A DNA stretch of 43,827 nt from Chloroflexota bacterium (GCA_016213135.1 JACRBQ010000088.1:1-43827); one strand, 5' to 3'; counted from the stretch's first letter, positions 34,221-42,763 are shown. Notes: generated by a model not told the origin, from the letters alone. Program-made: numbers and translations.

Positions 34221-35480
34221 ATGACTCGCACCGCCACCCAAACGATTGTCGGCCAATTCCGCCGGACGGCCATTCTCACCCTGCTCGTTTTTCTGCTCGT
34301 CCACGAGGCCCCGGCCCGCGACGACCTCAACCTGCAAGTGTCGGCCCGCGTGGGCGCGCGGCAGTTCAACTTTGTCACATGGACGCTGAACACGCTGGGG
34401 CGCAAAGTGGCGCAGGAAACCTCCGCCGAGCAGGATTACCTGACCGCCGACCGGCGCAAGCAAATTGTGCTGGACTACTTCAAACTGCTTGACCGCAGCC
34501 TGCAACTGGATGACAAGATCAACCGGATTTTTGCCGACCCGGCGCAGCACGACCCTGCTGCCGCCAGCGCCGCAAGCAAGCAGGAACTCGGCGGCGTGCG
34601 CGCCCGCATGGCTGAGTTGCAGCCGCTGGCCGAATCGATTCTGCAGGAGCAAATTGGGGTGGTGCTGGCCGACGAGGGCTTTGCCCTGGGCGGGCAAATT
34701 GTGCCCCCGGTGTCGTTTCACATCACCGCCCTGCCGGGGCTGCTGGTGGTGTCGCCCCGCGATCACATCGAGATGAAAGCCTACGCCAACATCGAACCCG
34801 GCCTCACCGCCGACGGCGAGGCTGCACTGGAAGATCGCATTGCCCACGATCTCGATGTGTCCACGTTGATTGCGCCGCTGGGCGGGCTGGGCACGTATCC
34901 CACCATGATCTACGAAACATCCGACCTGAACTACGTGGCCGAGGTGGGCGCGCACGAGTGGACGCACAACTTCCTCACCCTGCGCCCGCTGGGAATCAAT
35001 TTCGACTCATCGCCCGAGATGCGCACGATGAACGAAACCACCGCCGTGCTCGTGGGGCGCGACATCGGGCAAAAGGTGATCGCCCGCTATTACCCGGAAC
35101 GGGTGCCGCCCCCGGCCGCGCCCACGCCCGGTCCCACCCCCACGCCCGACCCGGACGCCTTCGACTTCAACCGGCAAATGCACGACACGCGGGTGAAGGT
35201 GGACGAACTGTTGGCCGCCGGAAAGATCGCCGAAGCCGAGGCCTACATGGAAGCGCGGCGGCAGGTGTTCGTGGCGCAGGGCTACCAGATTCGAAAATTG
35301 AACCAGGCTTACTTTGCGTTTTACGGGGCGTACAACGTGGGGCCGGGCGCGGGCGGGCAAGACCCCGTCGGCCCCGCCGTCCGCCAAATGCGCCAGCGCA
35401 GCCGATCCATCAGGGAATTTTTGGATCGCATGTCGTGGCTGGCGAACTATGCGGATTTGCAGAAGGCGTTAGGGAAGTGA
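34221..35480 (+). CDS. Membrane-anchored zinc metalloprotease-like protein (HEWTH)
   Basis: This 419-residue protein has an N-terminal hydrophobic segment (about 14-29: TAILTLLVFLLV). A helical region follows, then H245-E-W-T-H249 with NETTAV (E272) downstream, consistent with a gluzincin active site. A Pro/Thr linker (PPPAAPTPGPTPTP) and a C-terminal helical domain ending RMSWLANYADLQKALGK complete it. No named family is recognised. Start ATG 34221 is set by the -10 box 7 nt upstream; the in-frame codon at 34206 would overlap it. A remnant of a paralogue's 3' end lies at 38350-38448 beyond the IS element. Confidence 0.75.
   Translation: MTRTATQTIVGQFRRTAILTLLVFLLVHEAPARDDLNLQVSARVGARQFNFVTWTLNTLGRKVAQETSAEQDYLTADRRKQIVLDYFKLLDRSLQLDDKINRIFADPAQHDPAAASAASKQELGGVRARMAELQPLAESILQEQIGVVLADEGFALGGQIVPPVSFHITALPGLLVVSPRDHIEMKAYANIEPGLTADGEAALEDRIAHDLDVSTLIAPLGGLGTYPTMIYETSDLNYVAEVGAHEWTHNFLTLRPLGINFDSSPEMRTMNETTAVLVGRDIGQKVIARYYPERVPPPAAPTPGPTPTPDPDAFDFNRQMHDTRVKVDELLAAGKIAEAEAYMEARRQVFVAQGYQIRKLNQAYFAFYGAYNVGPGAGGQDPVGPAVRQMRQRSRSIREFLDRMSWLANYADLQKALGK
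35426..35448 (+). repeat. 23-bp direct repeat, copy 1
   Basis: The 23 bp ending the metalloprotease gene (encoding RMSWLAN) recur exactly at 38397-38419 on the far side of the IS element. Confidence 0.85.
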
Positions 35481-35978
35481 GGGAGGATGAAGGCTGTGTG
35501 CTACAACGTTCGCGGCATAACCCATCACCAGCCGCGCCCATCACGCCAGCGGCCCCAATGCACTACCGATGCGCCTATGTATTTGCCTAATCCACCGGGC
35601 GATTCGCTGCATGTGCTGCTTGTAGGTCGCTCCGCCTAACGAATTAAGGATTGATGCGGCGGAAGCAGAGAAAATCAAACACACGTGTCCCTGCGCCGCC
35701 GCATCAATCCGAGTTGAACTAAGCCGCACGCAGGAACCCTGACCCACTATTTGGAAATTAAAGCTCACTCATTTGGTTGGGTCACCCAACTTCCTCGCAC
35801 TTCCAGCACTCAGCAAGATCATTGTACACAGAAAAGGAGCCTTTTGGCAAACAACGCAACGACAAATTCGGTCTCATCAGATCGGTCTGGCGATATAAAG
35901 GAACGCGAAACCACCGACAGGGGCGAGTCTGACCGATGTCGAGTGTCATGTGTTTCGAGCGGGGAGTAGAGAGCTGGC
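35481..35978. other. Intergenic region holding the left IS border
   Basis: No convincing gene. It contains an attC-like palindrome (35634-35719), the left copy of the 13-bp terminal motif, and the AT-richer non-coding end of the IS element downstream of its transposase. The short ORFs here lack ribosome sites and domain content. Confidence 0.6.
35634..35719. repeat. Large palindrome with attC-like end boxes
   Basis: GGATTGATGCGGCGG (35648-35662) and CCGCCGCATCAATCC (35696-35710) form a perfect 15-bp stem with a 33-nt loop. It is flanked by GCCTAAC (35634-35640) and GTTGAAC (35713-35719), which fit the RYYYAAC and GTTRRRY boxes of integron attC sites. The flanking boxes are only partly complementary and the spacers are unequal, so attC identity is tentative. 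Confidence 0.5.
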
Positions 35979-37106
35979 TCATGGTGAACGACACGCGGCG
36001 GGGGCAAGGGTTCGCTGACAAACCATTGGCTGGTGGCATTTCGGGCAGGAGAGTGCGGATTGCGAAGTAACGGAGGGCGTCTCATCGGAGTCCGCATTGG
36101 GCCGTGGGCTGGCGTTCTCAAGCGGTTGGTTCTGTTCGAGGTGTTGTCGCAGAGACCGCAGTCGCGGGCGAACACTGGCGCCAAAGAAACCGAAATAACG
36201 CACCTTCACAAATCCTCTGGGGAGCACATGTTGCAGGAAGCGCTGGATAAACTTCTCCGCTGAGAGCGTACACAATTTGAGTTGCCCGGTGTCGGAGGCG
36301 CGATACTGAAAAGTAATCCGGGAAGTTTCCATGCTGCCCGTATCCACCAGTTTGATCAGGCGGCGGTTGCTAATGGCAACACGGTAAACATAGGGCGCCA
36401 GATACTTGAGCGCCGTCTGCCCGTTGCCGACGGACTTGCAGTGCACGACCCACTCGCGATGCCAGACTTCTCCCGGTATCTGGGCGAAGAGGGACGTTTG
36501 GCGTAGGTGATGTTGGAATCTGGCGCGGAACAACCGGGACAAAGCCCTCACCGGGAGGAAGAAATTGTTGCGTGCTGGGAGCCAGACCTGCCGCTGGGCA
36601 TCCCAACCGCCGCCCGGAACCAGATAGTGGACGTGGGGATGGTAAGCCAGATTGCGCGTCCAGGTATGCAGCACGCCGACCAGTCCGACCTGGCCTCCAA
36701 TGAAGCGGGGATCGCCGGCTAATTGTTGTGTGGCTTCCGCCGAGGCGCGAAACAAAGTGCCATACAACAGTTTCTGATTTCGGCGGGTCAGAGTGCGCAA
36801 CTCTGCTGGGAGGGTGAAGGTCAGCAGAAAGTAAGGCGCCGGCAACAGCAGTTCTTGTTGCAGTGCCAACCAGTCCTGCGCCTGTTCATGCTGGCATTTG
36901 GGGCAGTGACGATTGCGGCAAGAATGGTAACTGTAAGCGACCTCGCCACACGTAGGGCACGAATAAACCTGACCGCCCAAGACTTCTGTCCGGCAGCGTT
37001 CAATGGCCAGCATGGCCTGGCGATGGCTCGGCAAGAGTCCCGCTGCATACTTTTGGCGATAGGCACTACCGTAGCGGCGAAAAATCTCCGCTAGTTCTAA
37101 GGCCAT
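35979..37106 (-). CDS. IS91 family transposase
   Basis: This 375-residue protein has an N-terminal zinc-binding region (C50-x-x-C53, C63, C68, C71), the HUH motif HPHVHYLVPGG (H158 and H160) and the tyrosine region KYLAPYVYRVAISNRR (Y235, Y239), as in rolling-circle IS91/IS801/IS1294 transposases. A further CPKCHQPM knuckle lies near the C-terminus. No frameshift is seen, so it may be active. Its start overlaps the recombinase stop by 10 nt. Confidence 0.93.
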   Translation of the reverse strand: MALELAEIFRRYGSAYRQKYAAGLLPSHRQAMLAIERCRTEVLGGQVYSCPTCGEVAYSYHSCRNRHCPKCQHEQAQDWLALQQELLLPAPYFLLTFTLPAELRTLTRRNQKLLYGTLFRASAEATQQLAGDPRFIGGQVGLVGVLHTWTRNLAYHPHVHYLVPGGGWDAQRQVWLPARNNFFLPVRALSRLFRARFQHHLRQTSLFAQIPGEVWHREWVVHCKSVGNGQTALKYLAPYVYRVAISNRRLIKLVDTGSMETSRITFQYRASDTGQLKLCTLSAEKFIQRFLQHVLPRGFVKVRYFGFFGASVRPRLRSLRQHLEQNQPLENASPRPNADSDETPSVTSQSALSCPKCHQPMVCQRTLAPAACRSP

Positions 37107-37966
37107 AGCCCGGCCACCAACTCATTGATCGCCTCCACGGCCAGCGCTTCGCTGGTGGAGGTCAAGTGAGTGTAGATCGCAGTGGTGGTGGGCGAGGCAT
37201 GACCCAGATAGCTTTGAATGATGCGGAGGTTCAGTCCGGCTTCCAGCAGATGAGTCGCATACGAATGGCGCAGAGTGTGGACGGTGGCTTCTTTTTGCAC
37301 ACCGCTTTCTTGCCGAGCCGCTCGGAAAGCGCGTTGCACCCCGGTTTCATTCATGGGTTGACTGGTCAGTTGTCTCCCCGTTACCCATTGAGGGCTGGGA
37401 AAGAGCCAGACGGGATGACGATGGGTCAGCCAATGTTGCCGCAACATTCCCAAACAAGCGGTGGGCAGAGGCACATAGCGATCCTTGTTTCCTTTGCCCT
37501 GGTTGACATGCACCAGTTTGCGGTCACCGTCGATGTCTTTGACCTGCAAGCGGACCCCTTCCAGCAGGCGCAGTCCGCAGGCATAGATCGTGCTGAGGCA
37601 GACTCGGTAGCGCTGGTGATGGACGCAGGTCAGGATGCGGCCGACTTCTGGCACACTGAGCACCACGGGCAACTTGTGTTCCGGCGCGGGTCGGATCAGT
37701 TCAAAGGTGCGCCAGGGCCGCTGCAAAGTCTGTTCATAAAAGAACTTGATGCCGCACAAGGCAATGGTGCAGGTGCTGCGTGAGACCTTCCGGACATTCT
37801 TGAGATAGAGAAAATACTGGCGGAACTCTTCTTCGCCGATCTGGTCGGGAGGTTTATGGCAGTGTTCCACCAACTGTCGCACGGCTCGCACATAAGCCTC
37901 TTGCGTCCGGGCAGACAGGCCGTGCAATTGCATGTCGTCGATCATCTTCTGTCTTAAAGCAGTCAT
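37097..37966 (-). CDS. Tyrosine site-specific recombinase of the IS91-like element
   Basis: This 289-residue protein is XerC/D-like: an N-terminal SAM-like core-binding domain (about 1-85) and a catalytic domain with R133 (CGLRLLEG), H230/R233 (HTLRHSYATHLLEAG), H256 (GHASPTTTAIYTH) and Y265. All catalytic residues are present. Such integrases regularly accompany IS91-type transposases; their role in the transposition cycle is not established. Start ATG 37966. Confidence 0.93.
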   Translation of the reverse strand: MTALRQKMIDDMQLHGLSARTQEAYVRAVRQLVEHCHKPPDQIGEEEFRQYFLYLKNVRKVSRSTCTIALCGIKFFYEQTLQRPWRTFELIRPAPEHKLPVVLSVPEVGRILTCVHHQRYRVCLSTIYACGLRLLEGVRLQVKDIDGDRKLVHVNQGKGNKDRYVPLPTACLGMLRQHWLTHRHPVWLFPSPQWVTGRQLTSQPMNETGVQRAFRAARQESGVQKEATVHTLRHSYATHLLEAGLNLRIIQSYLGHASPTTTAIYTHLTSTSEALAVEAINELVAGLWP

Positions 37967-38349
37967 GGCTAAATCTCCTCATCGATGGGAATGGAATATC
38001 GAACAGGAAATATAGCCCAGCATTCGGCAGGCTACAGCCGTATGAGGTTGAGTTAAGTCAGGTGGACTACGAAATGTTCAGACTGAAATGCGAGGGGAAG
38101 TTGGATCGAGTGCGGAAGTGAGCACTCGCTGCGCGAAGCGCTTAGTTCAACTATGAGTTAACCTGAACCGTTCCGCATAACACCCCGCAGGGGCGTCAAT
38201 TGCCGAACGTCTAAAGCAGCCTTACCATTGCATTCGCCGCGATGATCCAGCTCCGGCGCTCAAAATAAACCGAGCACCAGATGTTGCGCCTCTCGCATTA
38301 GTTCGCGAAAAGCTCAATTCGCTCGCGGTAGAACTTCGGTGTGCCAGCG

Positions 38350-38448
38350 GCGCAACCGACGCCCGCTTCGCAACTTAGGAAGCCGTTGGCCCACTTTCGC
38401 ATGTCGTGGCTGGCGAACTTCAAGGGGTTGAAGGAGGCAATAAAATGA
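38350..38448 (+). pseudogene. 3' remnant of a second HEWTH-type metalloprotease gene
   Basis: In frame, CGC ATG TCG TGG CTG ... TGA encodes RMSWLANFKGLKEAIK, matching the end of the protease at 34221-35480 (RMSWLANYADLQKALGK), including 23 identical bases. Upstream, similarity fades within about 50 bp and no protease core remains. It looks like the tail of a tandem paralogue whose body was lost, perhaps with the IS insertion. Confidence 0.55.
38397..38419 (+). repeat. 23-bp direct repeat, copy 2
   Basis: Exact copy of 35426-35448; together the copies bracket about 2.95 kb containing the IS91-like element. Confidence 0.85.
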
Positions 38449-38467
38449 CGAATGCGAAACGGCGCAT

Positions 38468-38511
38468 GGAGATTCATCATTCATCATTCATTATTCATCG
38501 TTCATCATTTC
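38468..38511. repeat. Word repeat J (CATTCATC word)
   Basis: Tandem variants of CATTCAT (CATCATTCATCATTC, ATTCATCGTTC) lie directly downstream of the tRNA-Leu gene. The word is the complement of that in repeat F. Confidence 0.75.
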
Positions 38512-38514
38512 TAG

Positions 38515-38597
38515 TGGGGCAGGTGGGAGTCGAACCCACACGCTCTTTCGAGCAGAAGATTTTAAGTCTCCGGCGTCTGCCATTTCGCCACTGCCCC
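38515..38597 (-). tRNA. tRNA-Leu (anticodon UAA)
   Basis: The 83-nt gene folds as a class-II tRNA. The acceptor GGGGCAG (5') pairs with CTGCCCC (3'), and the D-arm contains GGCGAAATGGCAGAC. The anticodon stem GGAGA/TCTTC encloses CTTAAAA with anticodon TAA. There is a variable arm (TGCTCGAAAGAGCG) and the T-arm GTGGG-TTCGACT-CCCAC. CCA is not encoded. It lies next to IS debris, consistent with tRNA loci being integration sites. Confidence 0.95.
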
Positions 38598-38655
38598 GCT
38601 GCAAATTTTACTACAGACACTCCCTCCCCCGAATGTGAACTTCGGGGCGGAGGTC

Positions 38656-39792
38656 TCACCACTCGCTCAGCAACGCCGCCAGCAGCGCCGTGCGCTCCGG
38701 CAAAGTTCTGATCACCACGTGCTCGCGCTCCGAGTGCGCCCCGTTGCCCACCGGCCCCAACCCGTCGAGTACCGGCACGCCGAGCGGGGCCACAAAATTC
38801 GCATCCGAGCCGCCGCCCGTGCCGCCCTCGCCCACCGTCAGCCCCCTCGAGGCGGCTATGGCCTCCGCCCGCGCGAACGTCGCCGCAATCTGCCCGGTGC
38901 GCGGCATGGGCGGGCGATTCATGCCGCCCGTCACCGACAATGCAGCCTTCGAGTTCACCGGCTTCAATGAGCGGATTGCCTCACACACCCGGTCGGCGTC
39001 GGCCGGAGTCATCACCCGCAAATCCACTTCAATGCGGCATTCGTCGGGCACCACGTTGGAACGCGTGCCGCCGTCGATCACCCCCACGTTCACCGTCGTC
39101 CCGCCGGCGTAATCGGTGAGCCGCTGCAGCGCCAGCACCTGATGCGCCATCTCCTCCACGGCGTTCACCCCGTTTTCGTGATCGGCCCCGGCGTGAGTGG
39201 AACGCCCGCGCGCCTTGATCTCAAAACCGCCGATGCCTTTGCGCCACGTCTTCAGCGAGCCATCGGGCAGCGCCGGCTCCATGCACAGCACCAGCGCCGC
39301 TTGCGCGCCCAACCGCTCGATGAGCGCGCGCGACGACTCCGATCCCGTCTCCTCATCCGACGTGAACAGCGCCGTGATGGGCCGCGCCGGCAGCCTGCCG
39401 TTGTCGAGCAGCGCGCGCAGCGCGCCGAGCGTTTGCACGATGCTGCCCTTCATGTCAACGGCCCCGGGGCCGAAAAGTTTGGTGCCGCTCACACGCGCCG
39501 GGTTGGCTCGCAGCGCCCCCATGTCGTGCACCGTGTCCATGTGGCACATGATGAGAATGCCCCCCGACTCACCCCTGCCGGGGAACCGGCCAATGAGATG
39601 ATCCCCCGTCACCGGCTGGGGAACAATTTCCACGATGGCCCCCAGCGATTGCAACTCGGCCGCCACCACCACCCCAAACCGATCCACGGCAGCTTTGTCG
39701 GTGGATGGCGACTCGATCTCGATGAAGCGAATGAGTATTTGCAGATAATCGTCGGTGCGGCGGGCAAAATACGAAACGGGCAGAGGGGGCAT
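38656..39792 (-). CDS. M20 family metallopeptidase (carboxypeptidase G2-like)
   Basis: This 378-residue protein has the di-zinc M20 signature: IMCHMDTVHD, FGPGAVDMKGS, TSDEETGS (catalytic Glu and ligand) and, in the C-terminal part, GGGSDANF and GAHSEREHV. The dimerisation domain (about 180-290, GRSTHAGADHENGVNAVEEMA) is present. Family members remove C-terminal glutamate or deacylate amino acids; specificity is not deducible. Start ATG 39792 (MPPLPVSYF) follows a TACAAT at 39820-39825 and a CGGAG. Confidence 0.92.
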   Translation of the reverse strand: MPPLPVSYFARRTDDYLQILIRFIEIESPSTDKAAVDRFGVVVAAELQSLGAIVEIVPQPVTGDHLIGRFPGRGESGGILIMCHMDTVHDMGALRANPARVSGTKLFGPGAVDMKGSIVQTLGALRALLDNGRLPARPITALFTSDEETGSESSRALIERLGAQAALVLCMEPALPDGSLKTWRKGIGGFEIKARGRSTHAGADHENGVNAVEEMAHQVLALQRLTDYAGGTTVNVGVIDGGTRSNVVPDECRIEVDLRVMTPADADRVCEAIRSLKPVNSKAALSVTGGMNRPPMPRTGQIAATFARAEAIAASRGLTVGEGGTGGGSDANFVAPLGVPVLDGLGPVGNGAHSEREHVVIRTLPERTALLAALLSEW

Positions 39793-39852
39793 GGGATACT
39801 CCGAAAGTGGGATGCACCGATTGTACCAGCCTACCCGACACGCGGGGAAGCG

Positions 39853-39885
39853 TAGGAGCGGCTTGAAGCCGCGATGCGGGCGCCG
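39853..39885. repeat. Palindromic repeat K (GCGGCTTGAAGCCGC)
   Basis: GCGGCTT (39858-39864) and AAGCCGC (39866-39872) form a perfect stem around one base, within GTAGGAGCGGCTTGAAGCCG. It lies between divergent genes; this is a common REP-like palindrome type. Confidence 0.65.
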
Positions 39886-39893
39886 GGCTGGAG

Positions 39894-39993
39894 TATAGTA
39901 GAATTGCACGTCGGCAACCCTGCCGAATTATCGCGCGTCTCTCAATGGGCGCGTTCGAACACAGGGCGCGATCGATGCGCCCTTCCTGGAGGA
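39894..39993 (+). promoter_or_regulatory. 5' region of the glycogen phosphorylase gene
   Basis: A TATAGT box (39894-39899) precedes a leader of about 90 nt. GGGCGC (39964-39969) pairs with GCGCCC (39977-39982), and a second GGGCGCG at 39947-39953 could compete for the same partner. GGAGGA (39988-39993) is the ribosome-binding site 5 nt before ATG 39999. Confidence 0.45.
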
Positions 39994-39998
39994 ACAGC

Positions 39999-42164
39999 AT
40001 GTTACGCCAAAGCAAAACCGAGTCGCAGGCGGGCAGCATCAGCCTGCCGCGGCGCATCCACCGCCTGGCCGACCTGGCCTACAACGTGTGGTGGTCGTGG
40101 AACCCGCCTGCACTGCGGCTGTTTTCGGAACTGAACACCCAGCAGTGGCACAAAGTGAATCACAACCCGGTGAAGTTGCTGCGCACCATCGAGCGCAAAC
40201 ACCTCAACGCCGCGCTGGCCGACATTCACTATCTCGACAACTACGACCGCGTGATGGCCGCGTTCGATTCCTACCTAGCCGACGAGCGAACGTGGTACGC
40301 CGCCACCTTCCCCGAAATCCAGGATCATGCGGTGGCCTATTTCTCCACCGAGTTCGGCCTGCACGAGAGCCTGCCCATTTACGCCGGCGGCCTCGGCGTG
40401 CTGTCGGGCGATCACTCCAAAGAGGCCTCCGACCTCGGCCTGCCGTTTGTGGGCGTGGGCTTCATCTACCAGCAGGGCTACTTTCGCCAGCACATCACCG
40501 AAGACGGCTGGCAGGAAGCCTATTGGGAGACTCTCGAATCTGCCGACCTGCCCATCCGGCCCGCCCGAACCGCTGACGGCGAGGACGTGATTGTGGAGGT
40601 GGAACTGCCCGGCCGCAAAGTGCAGGCGCGGGTGTGGGTCATCCGGGTGGGGCGGGTGCCGCTGTTGCTCATGGACACCAACGTGCCCGCCAATTCCCCC
40701 GCCGACCGCGACCTCACCGCCCGGCTGTATTCCAGCGATCTCGACGTGCGCATCACGCAGGAGATCGTGCTGGGCATCGGCGGGGTGCGCGCCCTGCGGG
40801 CCATGGGCATCCGCCCCAGAGTGTGGCACATGAACGAGGGCCACTCGGCCTTTATCATCCTCGAGCGCATCGCCGAAAAGGTGCAGACCGGCATGAGCTT
40901 CGACGACGCCTCGCGCGAAGTGCGGGCCAACACCGTGTTCACCACCCACACGCCCGTCCCGGCGGGCAACGAGGCCTTTCCGCTGTGGCTGATGGAAAAA
41001 TACTTCCCGCACTACTGGGACCGCATGGGGCTGGACCGCGACTCGTTTATGGCGCTGGCCCAACTGGATCAGGAGTGGGGGCCGACCTTCTCCATGTCCA
41101 CGCTGGCGCTGCGCTTCTCGGCGCGCCGCAACGCCGTGAGCGAACTGCACGGCAAAGTGAGCCGCGCCATGTGGAGTTACCTGTGGCCCGGCGTGCCGGA
41201 GGAGGACGTGCCCATCGGCGCCATCACCAACGGCATCCACACCGGCAGCTGGCTGGCCCGCCGCATGCGCTTGCTGTTTGAGCGCAGCATGGGCGCCAAC
41301 TGGTACGACCATCTCGACGATCCCGAAACGTGGGAAAGCCTCATGTCCATTCCCGACGACGACCTGTGGAATGTGCACCGCCATCTCAAGCGCCGCCTGC
41401 AAATCTTCATGAACGACCGCGCCCGCGATCTATGGGCCACGACCCGCATCCACCCGGTGCAGATCATCGCCGCCGGGGCGCTGATAGACCCCAACATGCT
41501 CACCATCGGCTTTGCCCGCCGCTTCGCCACTTATAAACGCGCCGGGCTGCTGTTCCGCGATATCGGGCGATTGTTGAAGATTGTGAACAACGCGGAAATG
41601 CCGGTGCAGTTTGTGTTTGCCGGCAAGGCCCACCCCGCCGACGACCCCGGCAAGCGCGTCATTCAAGACCTGTACCGCATCGTCAAGCGCGCCGAGTTCG
41701 CCGGGCGGCTGATCTTCATCGAAGACTACGACCAAAATATCGCTCGCCATTTGGTGCAGGGCGTGGATGTGTGGCTGAACACGCCGCGCCGCCCGCACGA
41801 GGCCTCCGGCACCAGCGGCGAAAAGGCCGCCGTTAACGGCGTGCTCAATTGCAGTATCCTCGACGGCTGGTGGCCCGAGGGCTACAACGGCGACAACGGC
41901 TGGGCCATCGGCGCAGAAACATCGCTGGCGGACGAAGAGGCGCAGGACGCCGCCGACGCCGAGAGCCTCTTCCGCCTGCTGGAAACTGAAATCGTGCCGC
42001 TTTATTACAAGCGCGACGAAAACAACATCCCGCGCGACTGGGTGCGCAAAATGAAAGAATCCATTGCCACCCTGGCCCCGGTGTTCAGCACCCGGCGCAT
42101 GGTGAAGGATTACGTGACTCAAATGTACGTTCCGGCGATACGAGCGGCGTTGGTGAAGACGTGA
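39999..42164 (+). CDS. glgP: Alpha-glucan (glycogen) phosphorylase
   Basis: This 721-residue protein begins with a DUF3417 region (RIHRLADLAYNVWWSWNPPALRLFSEL), the mark of the short GlgP/MalP subfamily. Catalytic and PLP regions include STEFGLHESLPIYAGGLGVLSGDHSKEASDLGLP, WHMNEGHSAFIILERI, TTHTPVPAGNEAF, GAITNGIHTGSW and YDQNIARHLVQGVDVWLNTPRRPHEASGTSGEKAAVNG, with the PLP-region Lys in the SGEKAA segment. It releases glucose-1-phosphate from glycogen; with GlgX it would complete glycogen breakdown. Start ATG 39999 with GGAGGA at ideal distance. The stop lies inside repeat L. Confidence 0.95.
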   Translation: MLRQSKTESQAGSISLPRRIHRLADLAYNVWWSWNPPALRLFSELNTQQWHKVNHNPVKLLRTIERKHLNAALADIHYLDNYDRVMAAFDSYLADERTWYAATFPEIQDHAVAYFSTEFGLHESLPIYAGGLGVLSGDHSKEASDLGLPFVGVGFIYQQGYFRQHITEDGWQEAYWETLESADLPIRPARTADGEDVIVEVELPGRKVQARVWVIRVGRVPLLLMDTNVPANSPADRDLTARLYSSDLDVRITQEIVLGIGGVRALRAMGIRPRVWHMNEGHSAFIILERIAEKVQTGMSFDDASREVRANTVFTTHTPVPAGNEAFPLWLMEKYFPHYWDRMGLDRDSFMALAQLDQEWGPTFSMSTLALRFSARRNAVSELHGKVSRAMWSYLWPGVPEEDVPIGAITNGIHTGSWLARRMRLLFERSMGANWYDHLDDPETWESLMSIPDDDLWNVHRHLKRRLQIFMNDRARDLWATTRIHPVQIIAAGALIDPNMLTIGFARRFATYKRAGLLFRDIGRLLKIVNNAEMPVQFVFAGKAHPADDPGKRVIQDLYRIVKRAEFAGRLIFIEDYDQNIARHLVQGVDVWLNTPRRPHEASGTSGEKAAVNGVLNCSILDGWWPEGYNGDNGWAIGAETSLADEEAQDAADAESLFRLLETEIVPLYYKRDENNIPRDWVRKMKESIATLAPVFSTRRMVKDYVTQMYVPAIRAALVKT

Positions 42165-42249
42165 TGCGTGATGCGTAATCAGTAATCACGTATCACTCTC
42201 ATCCCCACACTCCCATACTCCCATACCCCCCCACTCCCCACCCCCACAC
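42161..42249. repeat. Word repeat L (GTGATGCGTGAT arms and CCCATACTCC tract)
   Basis: GTGATGCGTGAT (42161-42172) and ATCACGTATCAC (42185-42196) are near-perfect inverted arms. They are followed by iterated CACTCCC, CATACTCC and CCACTCCC words to 42249. The glgP stop codon is in the left arm, and the next gene starts right after the tract. Confidence 0.8.
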
Positions 42250-42759
42250 ATGACCCCTCTCCTCTCCGCTCTCTTCATTTTCGCCCTGCGCCTCGCCGAC
42301 ATGACGCTGGATACGCTGCGCGTGTTGTTTATGATGCGCGGGCGCAAGCTCACGGCGGGCCTCATCGGCTTTGCCCAGGCCACCATCTTCGTCATCGCCA
42401 TCAGCCAGGTGCTCAGCCAACTGGGCAACGTGTGGAACATTGTGGGCTACTCCAGCGGCTTCGCCGCCGGGGTCATCGTGGGGATGGTGATCGAGGAACG
42501 GATGGCCCTGGGCTTCGGGCAAATGCGAATCATTTCCTCCAGCCGTGGGCAGGCGGTGGCTACGGCCCTGCGCGCCGCCGGATACGCCGTCACCGAAATT
42601 CCGGGGCGCGGCAAAGACGGCATGGTCAACGTGCTCCTCGTCACCGCCCGCCGCAAGGAAGTGGATCATGTGCAAAGCCTCGTCCTCGCCGCCGACGAGT
42701 CGGCCTTCATCACCATCGAAGAAGTGCGGCCGTTGTGGAGAGGGTTTTATCGAGCGTAA
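42250..42759 (+). CDS. UPF0316/DUF2179 family membrane protein
   Basis: This 169-residue protein has three N-terminal membrane helices (about 5-22, 32-52, 62-82, with VIVGMVIEERMALGFGQ). A cytoplasmic C-terminal domain (GYAVTEIPGRGKDGMVNVLLVTARRKEV) has the DUF2179 fold, possibly a small ligand-sensing domain. The family function is unknown. No ribosome-binding site is visible; the ATG follows directly on repeat L. Next gene is a PfkB kinase after 93 nt of repeat M. Confidence 0.8.
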   Translation: MTPLLSALFIFALRLADMTLDTLRVLFMMRGRKLTAGLIGFAQATIFVIAISQVLSQLGNVWNIVGYSSGFAAGVIVGMVIEERMALGFGQMRIISSSRGQAVATALRAAGYAVTEIPGRGKDGMVNVLLVTARRKEVDHVQSLVLAADESAFITIEEVRPLWRGFYRA

Positions 42760-42763
42760 AAAT

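Larger units (their letters stand above)
35712..38152 (-). mobile_element. IS91-like insertion element with tyrosine recombinase
   Basis: About 2.44 kb bounded by inverted 13-bp motifs AGTTGAACTAAGC (35712-35724) and GCTTAGTTCAACT (38140-38152), each containing the GAAC/GTTC tetranucleotide that IS91-family elements favour. It contains a Y2/HUH transposase and an upstream tyrosine recombinase overlapping by 10 nt. Base composition is lower in GC than the flanks. Small hairpins lie just inside both ends. Exact borders need comparison with other copies. Confidence 0.65.
37967..38514. other. Intergenic region with right IS border and gene debris
   Basis: It contains hairpins GAGTGC/GCACTC (38109-38128) and GCGC/GCGC just inside the right terminal motif, then the motif itself (38140-38152). 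Non-coding sequence, the paralogue remnant (38350-38448) and repeat J follow. No intact gene is seen. Confidence 0.6.

Noticed and set aside
33246-34967. 573-codon frame for the sugar epimerase
   Set aside because: The extra N-terminal part is antisense to the metalloprotease gene; the Rossmann motif starts right after ATG 34181.
35751-35969. 72-codon ORF between the protease and the transposase
   Set aside because: No ribosome-binding site, no recognisable domain and a composition like non-coding IS end sequence.
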